From positions 1,771,501 through 1,835,500 of the forward strand of contig JAPDOI010000010.1 of the NCBI GenBank assembly GCA_029168955.1: DNA of 64,000 nt. Direction: 5' to 3'. The number at the start of each line of letters is the position of its first letter. The stretch's first letter is position 1. Shown here piece by piece: positions 46,655-57,835 of the stretch. Below the pieces are notes generated by a model. It worked only from the letters and a program-made list of their open reading frames with translations. It searched no databases and was not told the origin of the DNA. The stretch comes from Aplectana chamaeleonis. Its lineage: Eukaryota; Nematoda; Chromadorea; Rhabditida; Cosmocercidae. The position numbers were made by a program, and so were the translations under genes.

Positions 46655-47395
46655 TTATGCGTTTAACATCCACCAGCGATCTGAACCTCTTTTACGCAAC
46701 CAAATCGCAATCGGGCTGATGTGCAACATACGAGTTGATGAGGACGACGCTGTCGTCTTCGTTTTTTTTTCTTCGAAATTTTCCCGTGCCTCATCGAAAC
46801 CATAAGCGTTCTCGGCTCGCAAAACGGACGGGGAATCTCTCCACTCGCTTACAGGGTCCTGTAGAAACGATGGTCCGGTCCACCAGCTGTGTTGTTGGAG
46901 TTGTTCTTTGGTCAATCCACGTGTACCGGCGTCTGCCGGGTTTTCCTGTGATTGTACATAAGCGAAAAAAACTTGTTTGCCGTTCTCCTGGAAAGTCTCA
47001 ACGATATTGCGAATTTCATGGCGCCGATTGCATACCAGTAAACCCATACTTGACTTATCCATCGGCGTGTTTAGCCAACTCAGCGCTATCTGCGAGTCCG
47101 AAAAAATGTAGATCTTACTGAACTGGACCCGTTCTTGTAGGGCTCTGAAAATTGACCACGCTAAGCGAGCGCCTAACGTCAAGGCATTCATTTCCAGTTT
47201 GGGAATGGTTGTCTTGCATTTGATGGATGGAAGTTTCGATTTCGCCATAAGAAGAGATGAGTGACCATTTCCAAAAACGTAAGCACATGTACCAATCGCA
47301 GATTCGCTTGCATCAGCAAAAAACGACCAAAAACATTTCTCCTTCTGGTGACTCATGAAGCTGTTTAGGGAATGCCCTATGGAAACCTGACGCAT
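46655..47395 (-). pseudogene. BEL RNase H / connection domain
   Basis: FADASESAIG (first catalytic Asp), IPKLEMNAL (Glu) and FSDSQIALSWL (Asp), followed by RHEIR and the NPADAGTRG block specific to BEL/Pao polyproteins. A one-base shift near 47.34 kb and a TAA at 47454-47456 separate it from the RT. Confidence 0.9.
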
Positions 47396-47453
47396 TGTCG
47401 ACTATGGTATTCCATTCTGCTGAATGCTGCGGAGATAGGGCTCCGTCCCAGTC

Positions 47454-48803
47454 TTACTTCGCAATCCATAGTTCCTGTTGAGACCGCTTCGCTGGGATCA
47501 AAAGAGGAACTAGCCAACCCAGAGGGTCGTATATAGATGCAATTTGACGAGCTACTACGCGCTTCGTTATGGATCCGTTAAAACGTAAGTCGCACCCAAT
47601 AGTCACTTTCCGAATTCCAGAGAACTCCTTGAACCTTTTGAGTTGTTTTCCGCGAGTAACGTCATCTGGAAGAACGGACTGTAATTCTTCTGTGTTTGAC
47701 AGAAATTCCCGTAAATTCATATTCATCTCGCCGTAAATCTTTCGGGTTCGCACGGATTTTTCGATGACTTCGTCCACAGAAGAAGCGCTCAAAATAAGAT
47801 TGTCGACATAAAGATTGTCCTGAATTTCGTTCGCAAGGTTCCGATCATCGACATGGTTACTCAGATGGAACATAATTGTGCCACTTAGCAGGAAGGGGGA
47901 GACATTTAGACCGAAAGTCACCCTGGTGAACCTGTACTCGACAACGTTATCACCTTCCGGTAATTTGTTCACATCTCGCACCCATAAACATCGAGTTGCG
48001 TCCCTGTCGAGTTCGTTCAGGTGCACCTGCAGAAATGCTTTTTCGACATCAGCAGTAATTACATACTTCGCCACCCGGAATCGAAGAAGCATCGCGTATA
48101 TTTCTGGTAGAATAACTGGTCCTTGGTGCAGAATATCATTCAGCGAAGGTTGGTCTTTGTAGTGAGATGACGCATCAAAAACTACTCGCAACTTAGTTGT
48201 TTCTTTGTGAGGAGTGACCACCGGTTGGTGAGGGATATAGTGCCGCACCGAACCATTCAATGCATTATTTTCAGGAACTTTTTCGAGAACTCCTCGCTCG
48301 AGCTGGTCGTGAAACGTCTTTTCATACTCGTTCAAAAGGCCTGGTTTCTTACTTAATGACCGTAATACATTCTCAAGCCGCCTTTGTGCAAGTGCCCTAT
48401 TGTCTGGGATTTGAGCATGATCTGTTTTGTATGGGTACCGCACGTAATAGCCATCGTTTCTCCTCTCGATTGTTTCGTTAAAAAATCGCATGACCTCCGC
48501 GTTAGTGGCTACCTTTTCAGCTTTTTTAGCGCCCGAGAATTCTGTTATTTCTGCAGAATCCAGGGCCCAGTATGTGTCCCATTGATTCAATTCATCCTCG
48601 AAATTCACGATTGTGCACACACCTGTGGCTTCGGAGGTGATGTCGCATTCAATAGGATCTTCAGGGTCGGGAAGATCTTGTGGTCTCGCCGCCAACTGTT
48701 GACGTGTCACCAAATATCCCATTTTGGAAGGGATCAAGTAGAGTCCAGATGGAAGTGTCAGCTGTGGTTGCGATGTATCCAAAAAATTCCACAGTTGATC
48801 GCA
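47454..48803 (-). pseudogene. BEL/Pao reverse transcriptase with protease C-terminus
   Basis: RT motifs are VVFDAS, TADVEKAFLQV (motif A, residues ~243-253 of the 48782 frame) and NLYVDNLIL (motif C). The last reads YVDN rather than YVDD; I recall YVDN as common in nematode BEL elements, so it is not proof of loss. The TGA at 48804-48806 interrupts an ILxGCDQLW block at the protease end. The same position is Gly (GGA) in the family, so a single substitution explains the stop. Confidence 0.9.
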
Positions 48804-49722
48804 TCATAAAAGAATTCTGGGTCTCGATACGGTATCACGAACGGGACGTGACAACGATATTTTGTGCGATTGGATAAAATAAAGATCTTCAGCTAGCAGC
48901 TGCACCTGCTTGCTGAGATGGAGTAAGGTTTTCATTGTGTGCAATCGCAATTCGTGACCGTCACCATTGCAATCCCGCGCCTTCATTGTGGTGATGTCAC
49001 AGATCATATTATTTGGTTGTGGCGCTCTAAATGTGAACATATTCAGAAGAATCTGCTCGGAACTTTTAAGTTCCAGCTCTTCTGCCAAATCAGCACTGAT
49101 GAAGGACTTATCAGCCAGCACCTGTATCAAGAAGAATCTCAACAGATTCCATCTTTGATTTCCTCGGATTCTTGACCTTCGCAAGTCCTGTGAGGAGTAG
49201 TACATCTTTTCTCACCGCTTCGTGAGCGTTTTCAGTGTATAAAACGAACCCCTTCTGTGATTCAGTTTCACTGAGTTCTTCAAGCCCCTCATCGGACGCC
49301 TCAATCGCATACGCCCGTGAAGAAGTCGATTGGCCTGGCTTTCGTTTTTCTGCGCGTTTTTCATTTCGCAAGCCCCTCGTAAACGTTTTCTCTTTGTTAC
49401 CTCTATGCGTGAAGTCGGAAATCTTGCCGTCATGCGCAGAAGCGCCGCTGCTCCCGCGGCCTTTGTCCAGTCTTGCCATTTGAGGGCAGATGGACTGATT
49501 GCGTTTTTTCCCACCGCACTGTCGACACCCGTCGCGCTTACATGTTTGCGAGAAATGCCCTTCGTAGCCGCAATTCGAACATCGTCTGTTGCGCTTCAGA
49601 GAGGCGACGCGTTCTTCAACGGTTGCTATCTTCTTGCAATCTGCACTCCTGTGGTTGGACAGAGGACAAAAAAGGCAAGAAAAGGTTCGTGGATGATTAT
49701 AGACAGTCTTGGAAATCACCAT
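48804..49722 (-). pseudogene. BEL gag zinc knuckles and aspartic protease
   Basis: 49722-49111 has CLFCPLSNHRSADC, CSNCGYEGHFSQTC and a third, imperfect knuckle CRQCGGKKRNQSIC. A basic/acidic linker follows, then the protease active site LLDTGA. The frame shifts by one base just after LLDTGA near 49.13 kb, and the protease continues as DKSFISADLAEELEL in 49205-48804. Gag capsid sequence is absent. Confidence 0.88.
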
Positions 49723-49738
49723 ATTTGAGTCCAGCGTG

Positions 49739-49906
49739 GTCCATTTAGTCTCTATTCAATCTTTTACCGTCTCAGTGTAACGCCGAAGACCGTTACATAG
49801 ACGGCGGAACACGGTGAAAAAAAACCACAAACCTGAAGTAGGGTATGAAAACAGCTGTAACTTAAGCTCCAAAAGAGCTACCCCGGGTTTGAGCAAACTA
49901 AGAAAC
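49739..49906. other. spacer before TIR element
   Basis: No LTR or primer-binding site is recognised. Confidence 0.45.
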
Positions 49907-50207
49907 TAGGGGTGGTAGTAAATGGGTAGATAACCGCGAGTTAACTCGCGGTTAACTCACGCTTAACTGCAGCTAACCGCGAGCTTTTTAGTTGACGATT
50001 CTCAGGAGATGCGTCAGACATTTCTGAAACTAAGCACACGCTTGGCACTGTATGAGCCACTAGATACGTATTGTACAGAAAAAATTCAAAAAAATGGTCC
50101 GTTCTGCCTTTTTTTTTGGGAAAAATAGTGCATTATAAATTTTTTTTCAAGATTATTTGACCTTTTTTCAGCTCGCGGCAAGTTCGCGCAAATTTGCAAC
50201 TAAACGC

Positions 50208-50347
50208 GAGCCGACAGAAAAAATGGAAACAGTGGGTAAATGAAGAAAAACATGGATAGCTTCCGAAAAAGCCCTCAGGAGGATTTTTTCGGAAGCTATA
50301 CATCTTTTTCTTCATTCACACACTATTTCCATTTTCTCTGTCAGCTC
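50208..50347. repeat. 140-bp hairpin within TIR element
   Basis: GAGCCGACAGAAAAAATGGA through GATAGCTTCCGAAAAA faces TTTTTCGGAAGCTAT through TCTGTCAGCTC. Probably a nested MITE. Confidence 0.8.
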
Positions 50348-50441
50348 CCGTACGGTTGCTGTTTTACGCGGACCTAACGCGAGATTACATACGATAACGC
50401 GTTTCCCTTACGCTTACGCTTGCTGAAGAGTATGCAAGTCG

Positions 50442-50888
50442 TCGTGAGTGGGGTGCAGGACGTTGACTTTGGTGCAGTACCACAGTGTGAATGTGCAGGA
50501 TGTGTGCAGGACCTCACTGGGGTGTGTAAAACTCCACTGGTAGTGTGCAGGACCCCATTGGGAGTGCGCAGGATGTGTGCAGGGCTCCACTGGGAGTGTG
50601 CAGGACCCCATTGAGAGTGCGCAGGATGTGTGCAGGTCCCAACTTGGGGTGTGCACGACCCCACTGGGAGTGTGCAGGACCCCATCGGGAGTGTGAAGGA
50701 TGTGTGCAGGACTCCACTGGGGGTGTGCAGGACCCGAGTGGGCAGGCACAGGAGATCACAGAAAGTGTGCGGGACCCGGGTGCTCCTGTGCAGGACATCA
50801 GAGAAAGTGTGCAGGACCCGAGTGCGCCTGGGCAGAACATCGGAGAAAGTGTGCAGGACCCGAGTGGGCGTGTGCAGATGTGTGGGTG
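50442..50888 (+). repeat. 21-bp minisatellite, forward array
   Basis: The unit starts GTGCAGGACCCCACTGGG, with ~12-bp truncated units (GCGCAGGATGTG) interspersed, and later units change to GTGCAGGACCCGAGTG. Open frames here follow from the multiple-of-three unit. Confidence 0.92.
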
Positions 50889-51783
50889 CTAAACTAGTTG
50901 GGAGGGGGGATACTCGAGAGAATGAAATGATTCATCTATGAAAATGAAAATCTGTGCTGATATAAAATGTCTCATAGCGTTATCAGTCAGTGTTATCATG
51001 GGAACATCATGTAAGCCCTTCGATTTCTGAAAGCGGTATCATTCATTCTTACGAGCAAGCTCACACCGATCAGTAGACGAGGGGCTACCGTTACATTCTT
51101 TAACAAAACATGATAACGAACGGTAACACCCGATTGTAACATGGGGGGTTATAAAAGAGCAGAGGAGCGGTATGCTTTCACTCACAAACCTCTCTAATCA
51201 AGAAGTCACTGAGAATCGGCAAAGGATGTCGAATTTGAGCAAACACGTTTGTTGGCTGGTACGAGGTGCTCATATCCAGGCTGAAACTTGAAAGTTTTCT
51301 GGAGAGGATTACTGTAGTCCTTTATACACTGATCAGTATGAGCGTGCTTGTTACATTTTTAAACTGAATCCTGAGTGCCCTCCTCCAACTAGTTTTGTAC
51401 CGATGTGCGCACGACCTAATTGTGCAGAACGTCATCAAAAGTGTTCAGTGCTCTTGTGAGAGCGTGAAGGATGTGTAGGATCGTGGGAGTGCGCAGGAAG
51501 TGTGGCAGAAAAACAAAGGCGGAGAATGAGCACAATCTCGCACTCGCAATGCGAGAAACGTCAGTGATCAACACCATGCATTTTATTATCAAAAAATGAA
51601 ATGTTAGCGTCTGAATGACAAATGCAATCCCTGATATGCTTATATTTTTCGTACATAGTCAAGCTCTGGATGGGGGCTGCTATGACAGCTTTAACATGGA
51701 AGCCGAGCGGTTGCTTTCGAGAAGACACAGTGGTGAAAATGAAGAAACAACCGTCCTGCTCCGAAGATAGCGTGATGATAAAG
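50889..51783. other. unique core between the two inverted arrays
   Basis: About 0.9 kb with no ORF of note and no recognised motif. Confidence 0.5.
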
Positions 51784-52592
51784 CAATCCTGCACACCCTC
51801 AAATGGTTCCTGCTCACATCCTACACACTCCCACTGGGGTCCTGCACGCATCCTGCACACTCCTTTTGGGGTTCTGCGCATATCCTGCACAGTCCCACTG
51901 GGGTCCTGCACACCCCCACTAGGGTCCTGCACACCCCCACTGGGGTCCTGCACACACCCCGCACACTCCCACTGAGTCCTGCACACATCCTGCACACTCC
52001 CACTGGGGTTCTGCACACATTATGCACAGTCCCACTGGAATCCTGCACACCCCCACTGGGTCTTGCACACATCCCGCACACTCCCACTGGGGTCCTGCAC
52101 ACATCCTGCACACTCCCACTGGAGTCCTGCACACTCCCAATGGGGTCCTGCACATCTCCAGTGGGGTCCTGCACACATCCTGCACACTCCCACTGGGGTC
52201 CTGCACACCTTCTATGATGTCCTGCACACGCCCACTCGGGTCCTGCACACCTTCTATGATGTCCTGCTCACGCCCACTCGGGTCCTGCACACTTTCTATG
52301 ATGTTCTGCTCACGCCCACTCGGGTCCTGCACACTTTCTATGACGTCCTCCACACTCCCACTGGGGTCCTGCACACTCCCAATGGGGTTCTGCACATCTC
52401 CAGTGGAGCCCTGCACACATCCTGCACACTCCCACTGGGGTCCTGCACACTCCCAGTGGGGTCCTGCACACGCTCACTCGGGTCCTGCACATTTTCCATG
52501 ATGTCCTGCACACTCTTACTGAGGTCCTGCACACTTTTCACAACGAACTGCGCACGCCCACTCAGATCCTGCACACTTTCTGCCGCGTCCTG
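51784..52592 (-). repeat. 21-bp minisatellite, inverted array
   Basis: The reverse complement of the same unit (CCCACTGGGGTCCTGCAC), about twice as long as the left array. It contains a higher-order ~45-bp repeat with TTCTATGATGTCCTGC at 52210-52340. Confidence 0.92.
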
Positions 52593-52785
52593 ATAACTTT
52601 TTCACCAAGTAGAAAGATTGGTAAGCTCGCATAAACCTGGCGGGTAACTCGCGTAAAGTTGGTGGTTAACTCGCGGTTCAAAGGTGATGGTTAACTCGCG
52701 TTGAAAATGCATTTACTACCACCCTAGGTTTGTGACCCTACCGGATGAAAGTTTACTCGCTCCCAGAGGACGCCTTACAAAAAAT

Positions 52786-53793
52786 GGTGTGGACATTTGA
52801 TGCTTTGAGCAGAAATGTCCACACCTAAATGCACTCGCTAGGTGTTATACTTAGCATCCGAATCACTCCTTTTCGGATATCCGACCGGATATCCGAGATT
52901 CGGATAATCCGATATCCAAAAATTCGAAAAAACGCATTATCTGAATCGATACAATATCCGGGAATTTTAAAATCGGCATTTTCTGAATTGATTCATTATC
53001 CGAAAGGTCGGCAATTCGGATAAAATCGGATAAAATTCGGATAAATATCGGATAAAGTCGGATAAAATTCGGGTAAAATTTCGGATAAAATCGGACAATT
53101 TCCGGATAAGATCGGATACTGTCACGCACATTTTTCGTACCGCCTTCTATTTAGTACATCAACCCAAGATTTTCCTCCTCTTTCCGGAATCGGAAGGGTC
53201 GTTGCGGCGCGGAAAAAAATTGTGTGGTCAGGTGAAATGACCAAGTGTCTAGTAATTCAGTGAAAAAGTTTTCTTCTATAGTTGATTTGGATACTTTCAA
53301 CTTGCTAGTTGTCCTGAAAAACCTGAAACCTGTGTATGGATAATACTGTGCCTCCCAACGACGATAGAATAATTGAAGATTTACTTTCATATTTTTATTA
53401 ATTTGCATATATGAAGATTGAAGTCTGTATGTGAACATGCTGCAAATGCAATGAAGTACTATGTACTGTTTGCTCAATTATGGATGTTTTCAAAGGCTTG
53501 CCTTGAGTACCTGATTTATTTTTCACCGTTTTGCCTGAACTTTTTCCTAAAATATCCGAAGTTATCCGAAATTTTTCGACCGGATATCCGTATCCGAATC
53601 ATTGGAAAAATGACATTATCTGAATCGATCCATTATCCGAAAATTTGAAAAAGCGCATTATCTGAATCAAACCAATATCCGGAAAATTAAAAATCGGCAT
53701 TATCCGAATCGATCCATTATCCGAAAAATTAGCTTCGAATAACAAGTATACTAGGTGTAGACATTTATGCTCAAAACATCAAATGTCCACACC
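52786..53793 (+). mobile_element. 1.0-kb TIR element with internal CGGATA arrays
   Basis: The ends are 40-bp palindrome-like repeats: GGTGTGGACATTTGATG at the left, CATCAAATGTCCACACC at the right. Inside are CGGATA/TATCCGA arrays at 52855-53120 (TCGGATAAAAT units) and 53550-53735, in partly opposite orientation, with an AT-rich core. Confidence 0.8.
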
Positions 53794-54037
53794 TACTCAG
53801 GCCAGAAAAAATCTTCTAAATTTCCAAAAAGTTTTGCTACTTTACTAGCAAAATCTACCAGTAAACGAATACAGATTAACCGAAATTTACACGTGAAATT
53901 TCCGTATTTTTTCGGAATTCTACTAGAATTTGCCATAAATCTGCAGTGTTTTGGCCTGCAGAAATCTGCCGGTTTTGCCGAAATTCGTTGGTAGTCTGGG
54001 GAAACGTAGTTTTTTAAACCAATGCGACTCATGACCG

Positions 54038-54291
54038 GCTGTCCGATCACAAGTGCGAGTTAAACACACGCGCCAGTGCCTTTTTTTGTCAACTTGCCGT
54101 CTTTGTCTCGTTTTTGAAAAAATCTACTGAAGCTGGACTATTTGTATTCATATTTGGATTGGTACACGACCTTTTCTCTAATTTATGAATGCAAATAGCC
54201 TACGTTTAGAAGAGTTTCTCAAAAACGAGACAAAGACAGCAAGATGACAAAAAAGGCAGTTGCGCGTGCGTTAATCTCGCGCTCTTGATCG
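54038..54291 (+). mobile_element. 254-bp MITE with ~75-bp arms
   Basis: Inverted arms include TCCGATCA, GCGAG, ACGCGC, AACTTGCCGTCTTTGTCTCG and its mirror CGAGACAAAGACAGCAAG. Non-coding. Confidence 0.85.
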
Positions 54292-54300
54292 GATAGCTGG

Positions 54301-56376
54301 GGCCGGATTCATCAATGTGCTAACCCACGGTTAGCGCCCTCAACCTACCAACCCAGCACCATTTTAGCGATTCATCAACTTACCAAACCAACCGCTGCTC
54401 GATTGGATAGTGGGTCAGCGCTACCAGACGAAAGAGGCTGGTAAGCAGCTAACCAACCCAGTAGATATCGTGCACCATCGCTAAACCGCGCGCACGATGG
54501 CCAATGTAAGCGTTGCTGGTTTTGAAATCATGCCAAGATTCAGTATCGACTCGTGAGGGTTTTTATTTCGTCAGCTGTTTCTAATTCCGTACCCTTTATT
54601 CGGCTGCAGCTACTATTTTTATAATAATAATAATAGGTTTATCGGTAACATGAAGGTAAAATAATACAGGAATTCAAGTTGCTTCCTCTAGCATTCACAG
54701 GCCTACCTATTTCCAGAATCGATTTTAGTTGAAGTAAAATTAACAATTTTATTTTTTGCAGAACTTTGCAATTTACCTTTCCTTCCGTTTAAAGCATGTA
54801 TTGGTGGTTTTGTAAAGTAGATGATAATGCGTAGAATGATGCATTACTTGATTATTCCACAGTGCATTTATTAGTTTGCTCGTCGTTTTGCGGGCGCAAA
54901 GGCTTTGAATGGGTGAGTTTTGGATTGCATTCTAAATCGTAATTAAAAACTGTTTGGAAGAATTGGGCTTCTAATTTTCGTAGAAATTCTAAAAAAAATC
55001 TGCTTATGTTAATAAAATTAGAAGCAGCCCAATATGAATAGGAAACTAAATCAAAATTTTCGCACTGAATTTTCCATTGTGCACTGCAGCAAGAAATCGT
55101 AATTTTTTTCGATTATTTTCGTCAATTGGGCCAGAATGAATCTCTTCGATTACGTAAGTTTCATACGAAAGAATTGTTCGAATTCCTGATAACTTGATGA
55201 ACAAAGTTGTATTTACAAAGGAGTAAATGAAACTTTTGGGATGACTTGTGCAATTGATTTACTAAAAAATTATAGATAATTATTGAGCTAATATGATATC
55301 ATTAAAACAAGATTAACCCCTGCGAGTTGTACCTGCTACCCATGGTTGTTCTCACAGTAAATTTGAAGTTGTGAGCCATTCTTAGATTGCTGAATACAAT
55401 CCACCTATACACCTTTCCCACAAACCAGCGCCCGTCACTCCCCTACTGGTACTTCTACTCACACTGAATCGCTATTCAACAGCACTGCTACTAATATTTT
55501 CCTTCAGATCCGTCGTATTGATAGGGTGGTTATCTTGTGGCGCCAAACAGTGATAAGATTGGGCGGATAAGAGGGAAGGGCTAAGCAGTGCTATTGGTTG
55601 CCGAAGTGGCGCCGACCTATAGCCGTGCCTAGCCCTTTCCTCCGATCCGCCCACCCTCCTCATTGCTTGGCGCCACAAGACGACCACCCGTATTGATAAA
55701 GCAGAAGTATGCTCGTGTTTTCTTCCTATTTTTTTCTCATTCGCCCGTGTTTTTCATGTCGTTCTGTGACCACCTTCGAGTAATAGGTTTAAAACGACGA
55801 AAAAGAGCAAACGCAGGAATGCTTTGCAATCAAGACGTTTTATGACGCAGGAATTATTATCCTGTTAGTTTAGTAGGAGAATGGAAGGTTTTTTTGAAAA
55901 AGCGTTTAGGATAGTTATTACTGGACGTGAAATAATGCATTCGTGATTATTTAGCAGTTGTGAAAAAATGTGCCTCTTGTCATCCAAAGATAGAAAAAAA
56001 GCATCTACTGTTTGCAATCTTCCGACTGTATAGGAAGAGTAGCAATGCATTGTGATGAACAAAACCTCAAAACTATAAGAAGTTACTTAAAAGTTGGGAA
56101 AAACGCATCCTTTGTGCTGCAAAAGGGCCGTTGTGTCACTTTTTTCAAGAAAATCTGTTCATAGTGGAGTTTTCTATGAATTTTTGTGATCTGGCGGTAA
56201 CTATGGTGTGTTGTGTGCACTAAAATTACCGCCGACGCCCAAAAGTCGCGGTCAGCGTAACCCACACTGATTTGCGTTTGGTGAATCAGAATCGGATGTG
56301 TTGGGTAGGTTAGGCGCCCGGTCAGACATACCGTCGGTCAACCCAAACCCAGCATTCGGTTGATGAATCCGGCCCC
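54301..56376 (+). mobile_element. 2.1-kb non-autonomous TIR element
   Basis: GGGGCCGGATTCATCAA at the left is mirrored by TTGATGAATCCGGCCCC at the right, with subterminal GGTTAGC and CCAACC words. The interior is AT-rich and has no transposase. It contains the MULE-type MITE at 55524-55689 and short (ATA)n at ~54620. The terminal core is shared with 39514-39645. Confidence 0.82.
55515..55698 (+). mobile_element. MULE-type MITE with 9-bp target duplication
   Basis: The element spans 55524-55689, with GGGTGGT and CTTGTGGCGCCAA at the left end mirrored at the right. The perfect duplication GTATTGATA lies at 55515-55523 and 55690-55698. A 9-bp duplication is typical of Mutator-like elements. Confidence 0.9.
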
Positions 56377-56440
56377 TGGTTACGAGCCGTACAGGTTGAA
56401 AAACTACGTTTTGCCGGACTACCAAAGAATTTGGCAATGG

Positions 56441-56734
56441 GCTGGCGATTTTAGCTCGAGACCGTAACTGCTTCAACCGCTGCCGAAACTGCTGATCTTC
56501 ATCGAAGAATCGGATGATCCTTTCATTCCTTTCACTGCTGCCTTCTGTGGTGGTCTGTCCACATCGTTACCCCAACTTTTGTCTTTTGTGCCAGCTTCTC
56601 TGTTTGCGGATTTCTTTATCTTCCATAACTTGATGCTTGGTGAAACGTGGAAGGTCTTCATGCTTTTGCGTGAACATATGTGTCCTCTGTTTCGGGAGCT
56701 AAATTAGTTTGTTCCTTTGCATGCTTGTGCAGAA
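56441..56734. other. spacer, nothing firm
   Basis: A minus-strand stretch running from a possible acceptor CCACCACAG (~56553) into 56376 reads as an open, charged frame up to the TIR of the 54301 element. It may be repeat sequence rather than an exon. Confidence 0.35.
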
Positions 56735-56995
56735 CTAAGGTAGAGACAGCGAGAAAGCGTGGGGAGAAGAAGACGCAGCATATGCGCACACACGCACGCG
56801 ATAAAGGGCAGTAAATTTTACGAGAAAATAGAGGATATACTCTGATTTGGAATCAAATTTACTCTGTTCCTTCGAGTGCGCGTGCGGAGCGACAAGAGAG
56901 ACAGGAGGAGAGCATGTGGGAGAAAGAGGCGCAGCCTACGCGCTTGCACGCTAGCGACCAACGCAAATATATTTTACTCCGAACTATGTATGTAG
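56735..56995 (+). repeat. Dispersed repeat, two tandem copies of 5210 family
   Basis: GTAGAGACAGCGAGAAAG...GACGCAG at 56741 and TTTACTCTGTTCC...GTGCGGAGCGA...GCGCAGCCTACGCGC at 56868 match 5210-5345 in order. Confidence 0.65.
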
Positions 56996-57289
56996 AGGGT
57001 ACATATTGAATCAAAGACTCAGAAACAGTTCAAGAGTTCCATCCAGCTTGTCGTTCGTTACACCACCAGCCAGCGGCGTTTCGGTAGCGCGCAATGATCT
57101 GACTTTACAGCACCGTCCGCTCACTGGACTTCATTCTACGAGAGGACTATATCTAAGCTCTTCTACCGTCCTAGTTCTTCTAATACTCTTACATACATAT
57201 ATCTATCCTATCCCCAGGAGTAATTTATGAGCAGGTATCGAATCAGGTCAGCGATTATCTAACGTTCTATGATATATTGATTTCATGAA

Positions 57290-57835
57290 TTAAAGGCAGT
57301 GGTCACGATGAAAAACGTTATCAAAAAAACTACAGAAATCAGCTTAGATCAAAAACAGCTCAAAAACTATGAAGGTAGCGCGGTGAAAAACGGGCTAGAA
57401 TTAGAGTTATTAAGACCCTAAATTTCCAGGTCGTGCACACGTGCACAGAAAGATCACAGTCTCATGCCAAGCAGTCGAAAATCATCGACACTCAGAGGAA
57501 GAAATAAATGAAAACTTACCTAATAAAACAGTTGAACAATGAAAGCAAGCACTTCAACCAATGTTTTTGATTAGATGTGTACGTAAATCCAAAAGTTCAT
57601 TTATTGAAATTCAATTTAAAGCCAGCTGATGTTCTTGATGTTAGAGATCATCGATGCCGATGATGTGGGGTGGACTCGTCCAATATCAAAAGACAAGAAA
57701 GTTCAGGCTTCGAATTTGGCCCAGAACAGCGTTTTTTTCGCGATTTTTTCTTATAGGTTCTACTACTCTATAACCAAAAAAGGGTTTAGAGAGGAAAACA
57801 AGACGAGCATATTCGAGCGCGACCACTGCCTTTAA
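57290..57835 (+). mobile_element. TTAA-family MITE, complete copy
   Basis: 546 bp from TTAAAGGCAGTGGTCACG to CGACCACTGCCTTTAA, with TTAA at both edges. Identical length to the copy at 14801. Confidence 0.92.

Larger units (their letters stand above)
46143..49738 (-). mobile_element. BEL/Pao retrotransposon, 5' half (gag knuckles to integrase zinc-binding domain)
   Basis: Minus-strand order is gag zinc knuckles, aspartic protease, RT, RNase H, integrase N-terminus. It is cut at 46143 by the right inverted end of the 37769-46142 block, and the remaining integrase appears at 33.9 kb. The N-terminal part of gag and the 5' LTR are not found before the TIR element at 49909. Confidence 0.9.
49909..52724 (+). 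mobile_element. 2.8-kb TIR element carrying two inverted minisatellite arrays
   Basis: Ends GGGGTGGTAGTAAATG and CATTTACTACCACCC are flanked by TA (49907-49908, 52725-52726). Subterminal CGCGAGTTAAC/GTTAACTCGCG words occur several times at both ends. Inside, a 21-bp repeat array runs forward on the left and in reverse complement on the right. No transposase is present. TA targets suggest Tc1/mariner-type mobilisation. Confidence 0.85.
53970..56440. repeat. Block bounded by ~65-bp inverted repeats
   Basis: AAATTCGTTGGTAGTCTGG at 53978 onward and its inverse at ~56430 match over ~65 bp, including AAACGTAGTTTTT. The elements at 54038, 54301 and 55524 lie between. Either an outer transposon received insertions next to both ends, or two copies of one repeat sit in inverted order. 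Confidence 0.55.

Noticed and set aside
47778..47810. YVDN in RT motif C as a lethal mutation
   Set aside because: YVDN is, to my recollection, common in nematode BEL elements, so it is not counted as damage.
50374..52593. Many overlapping ORFs of 100-176 codons
   Set aside because: Artefacts of the 21-bp repeat arrays, whose unit is a multiple of three.
56252..56661. Open charged frame ending at the TIR as a host exon cut by a transposon
   Set aside because: Part of it (56376-56440) recurs in inverted copy at 53970, so it is more likely repeat sequence.
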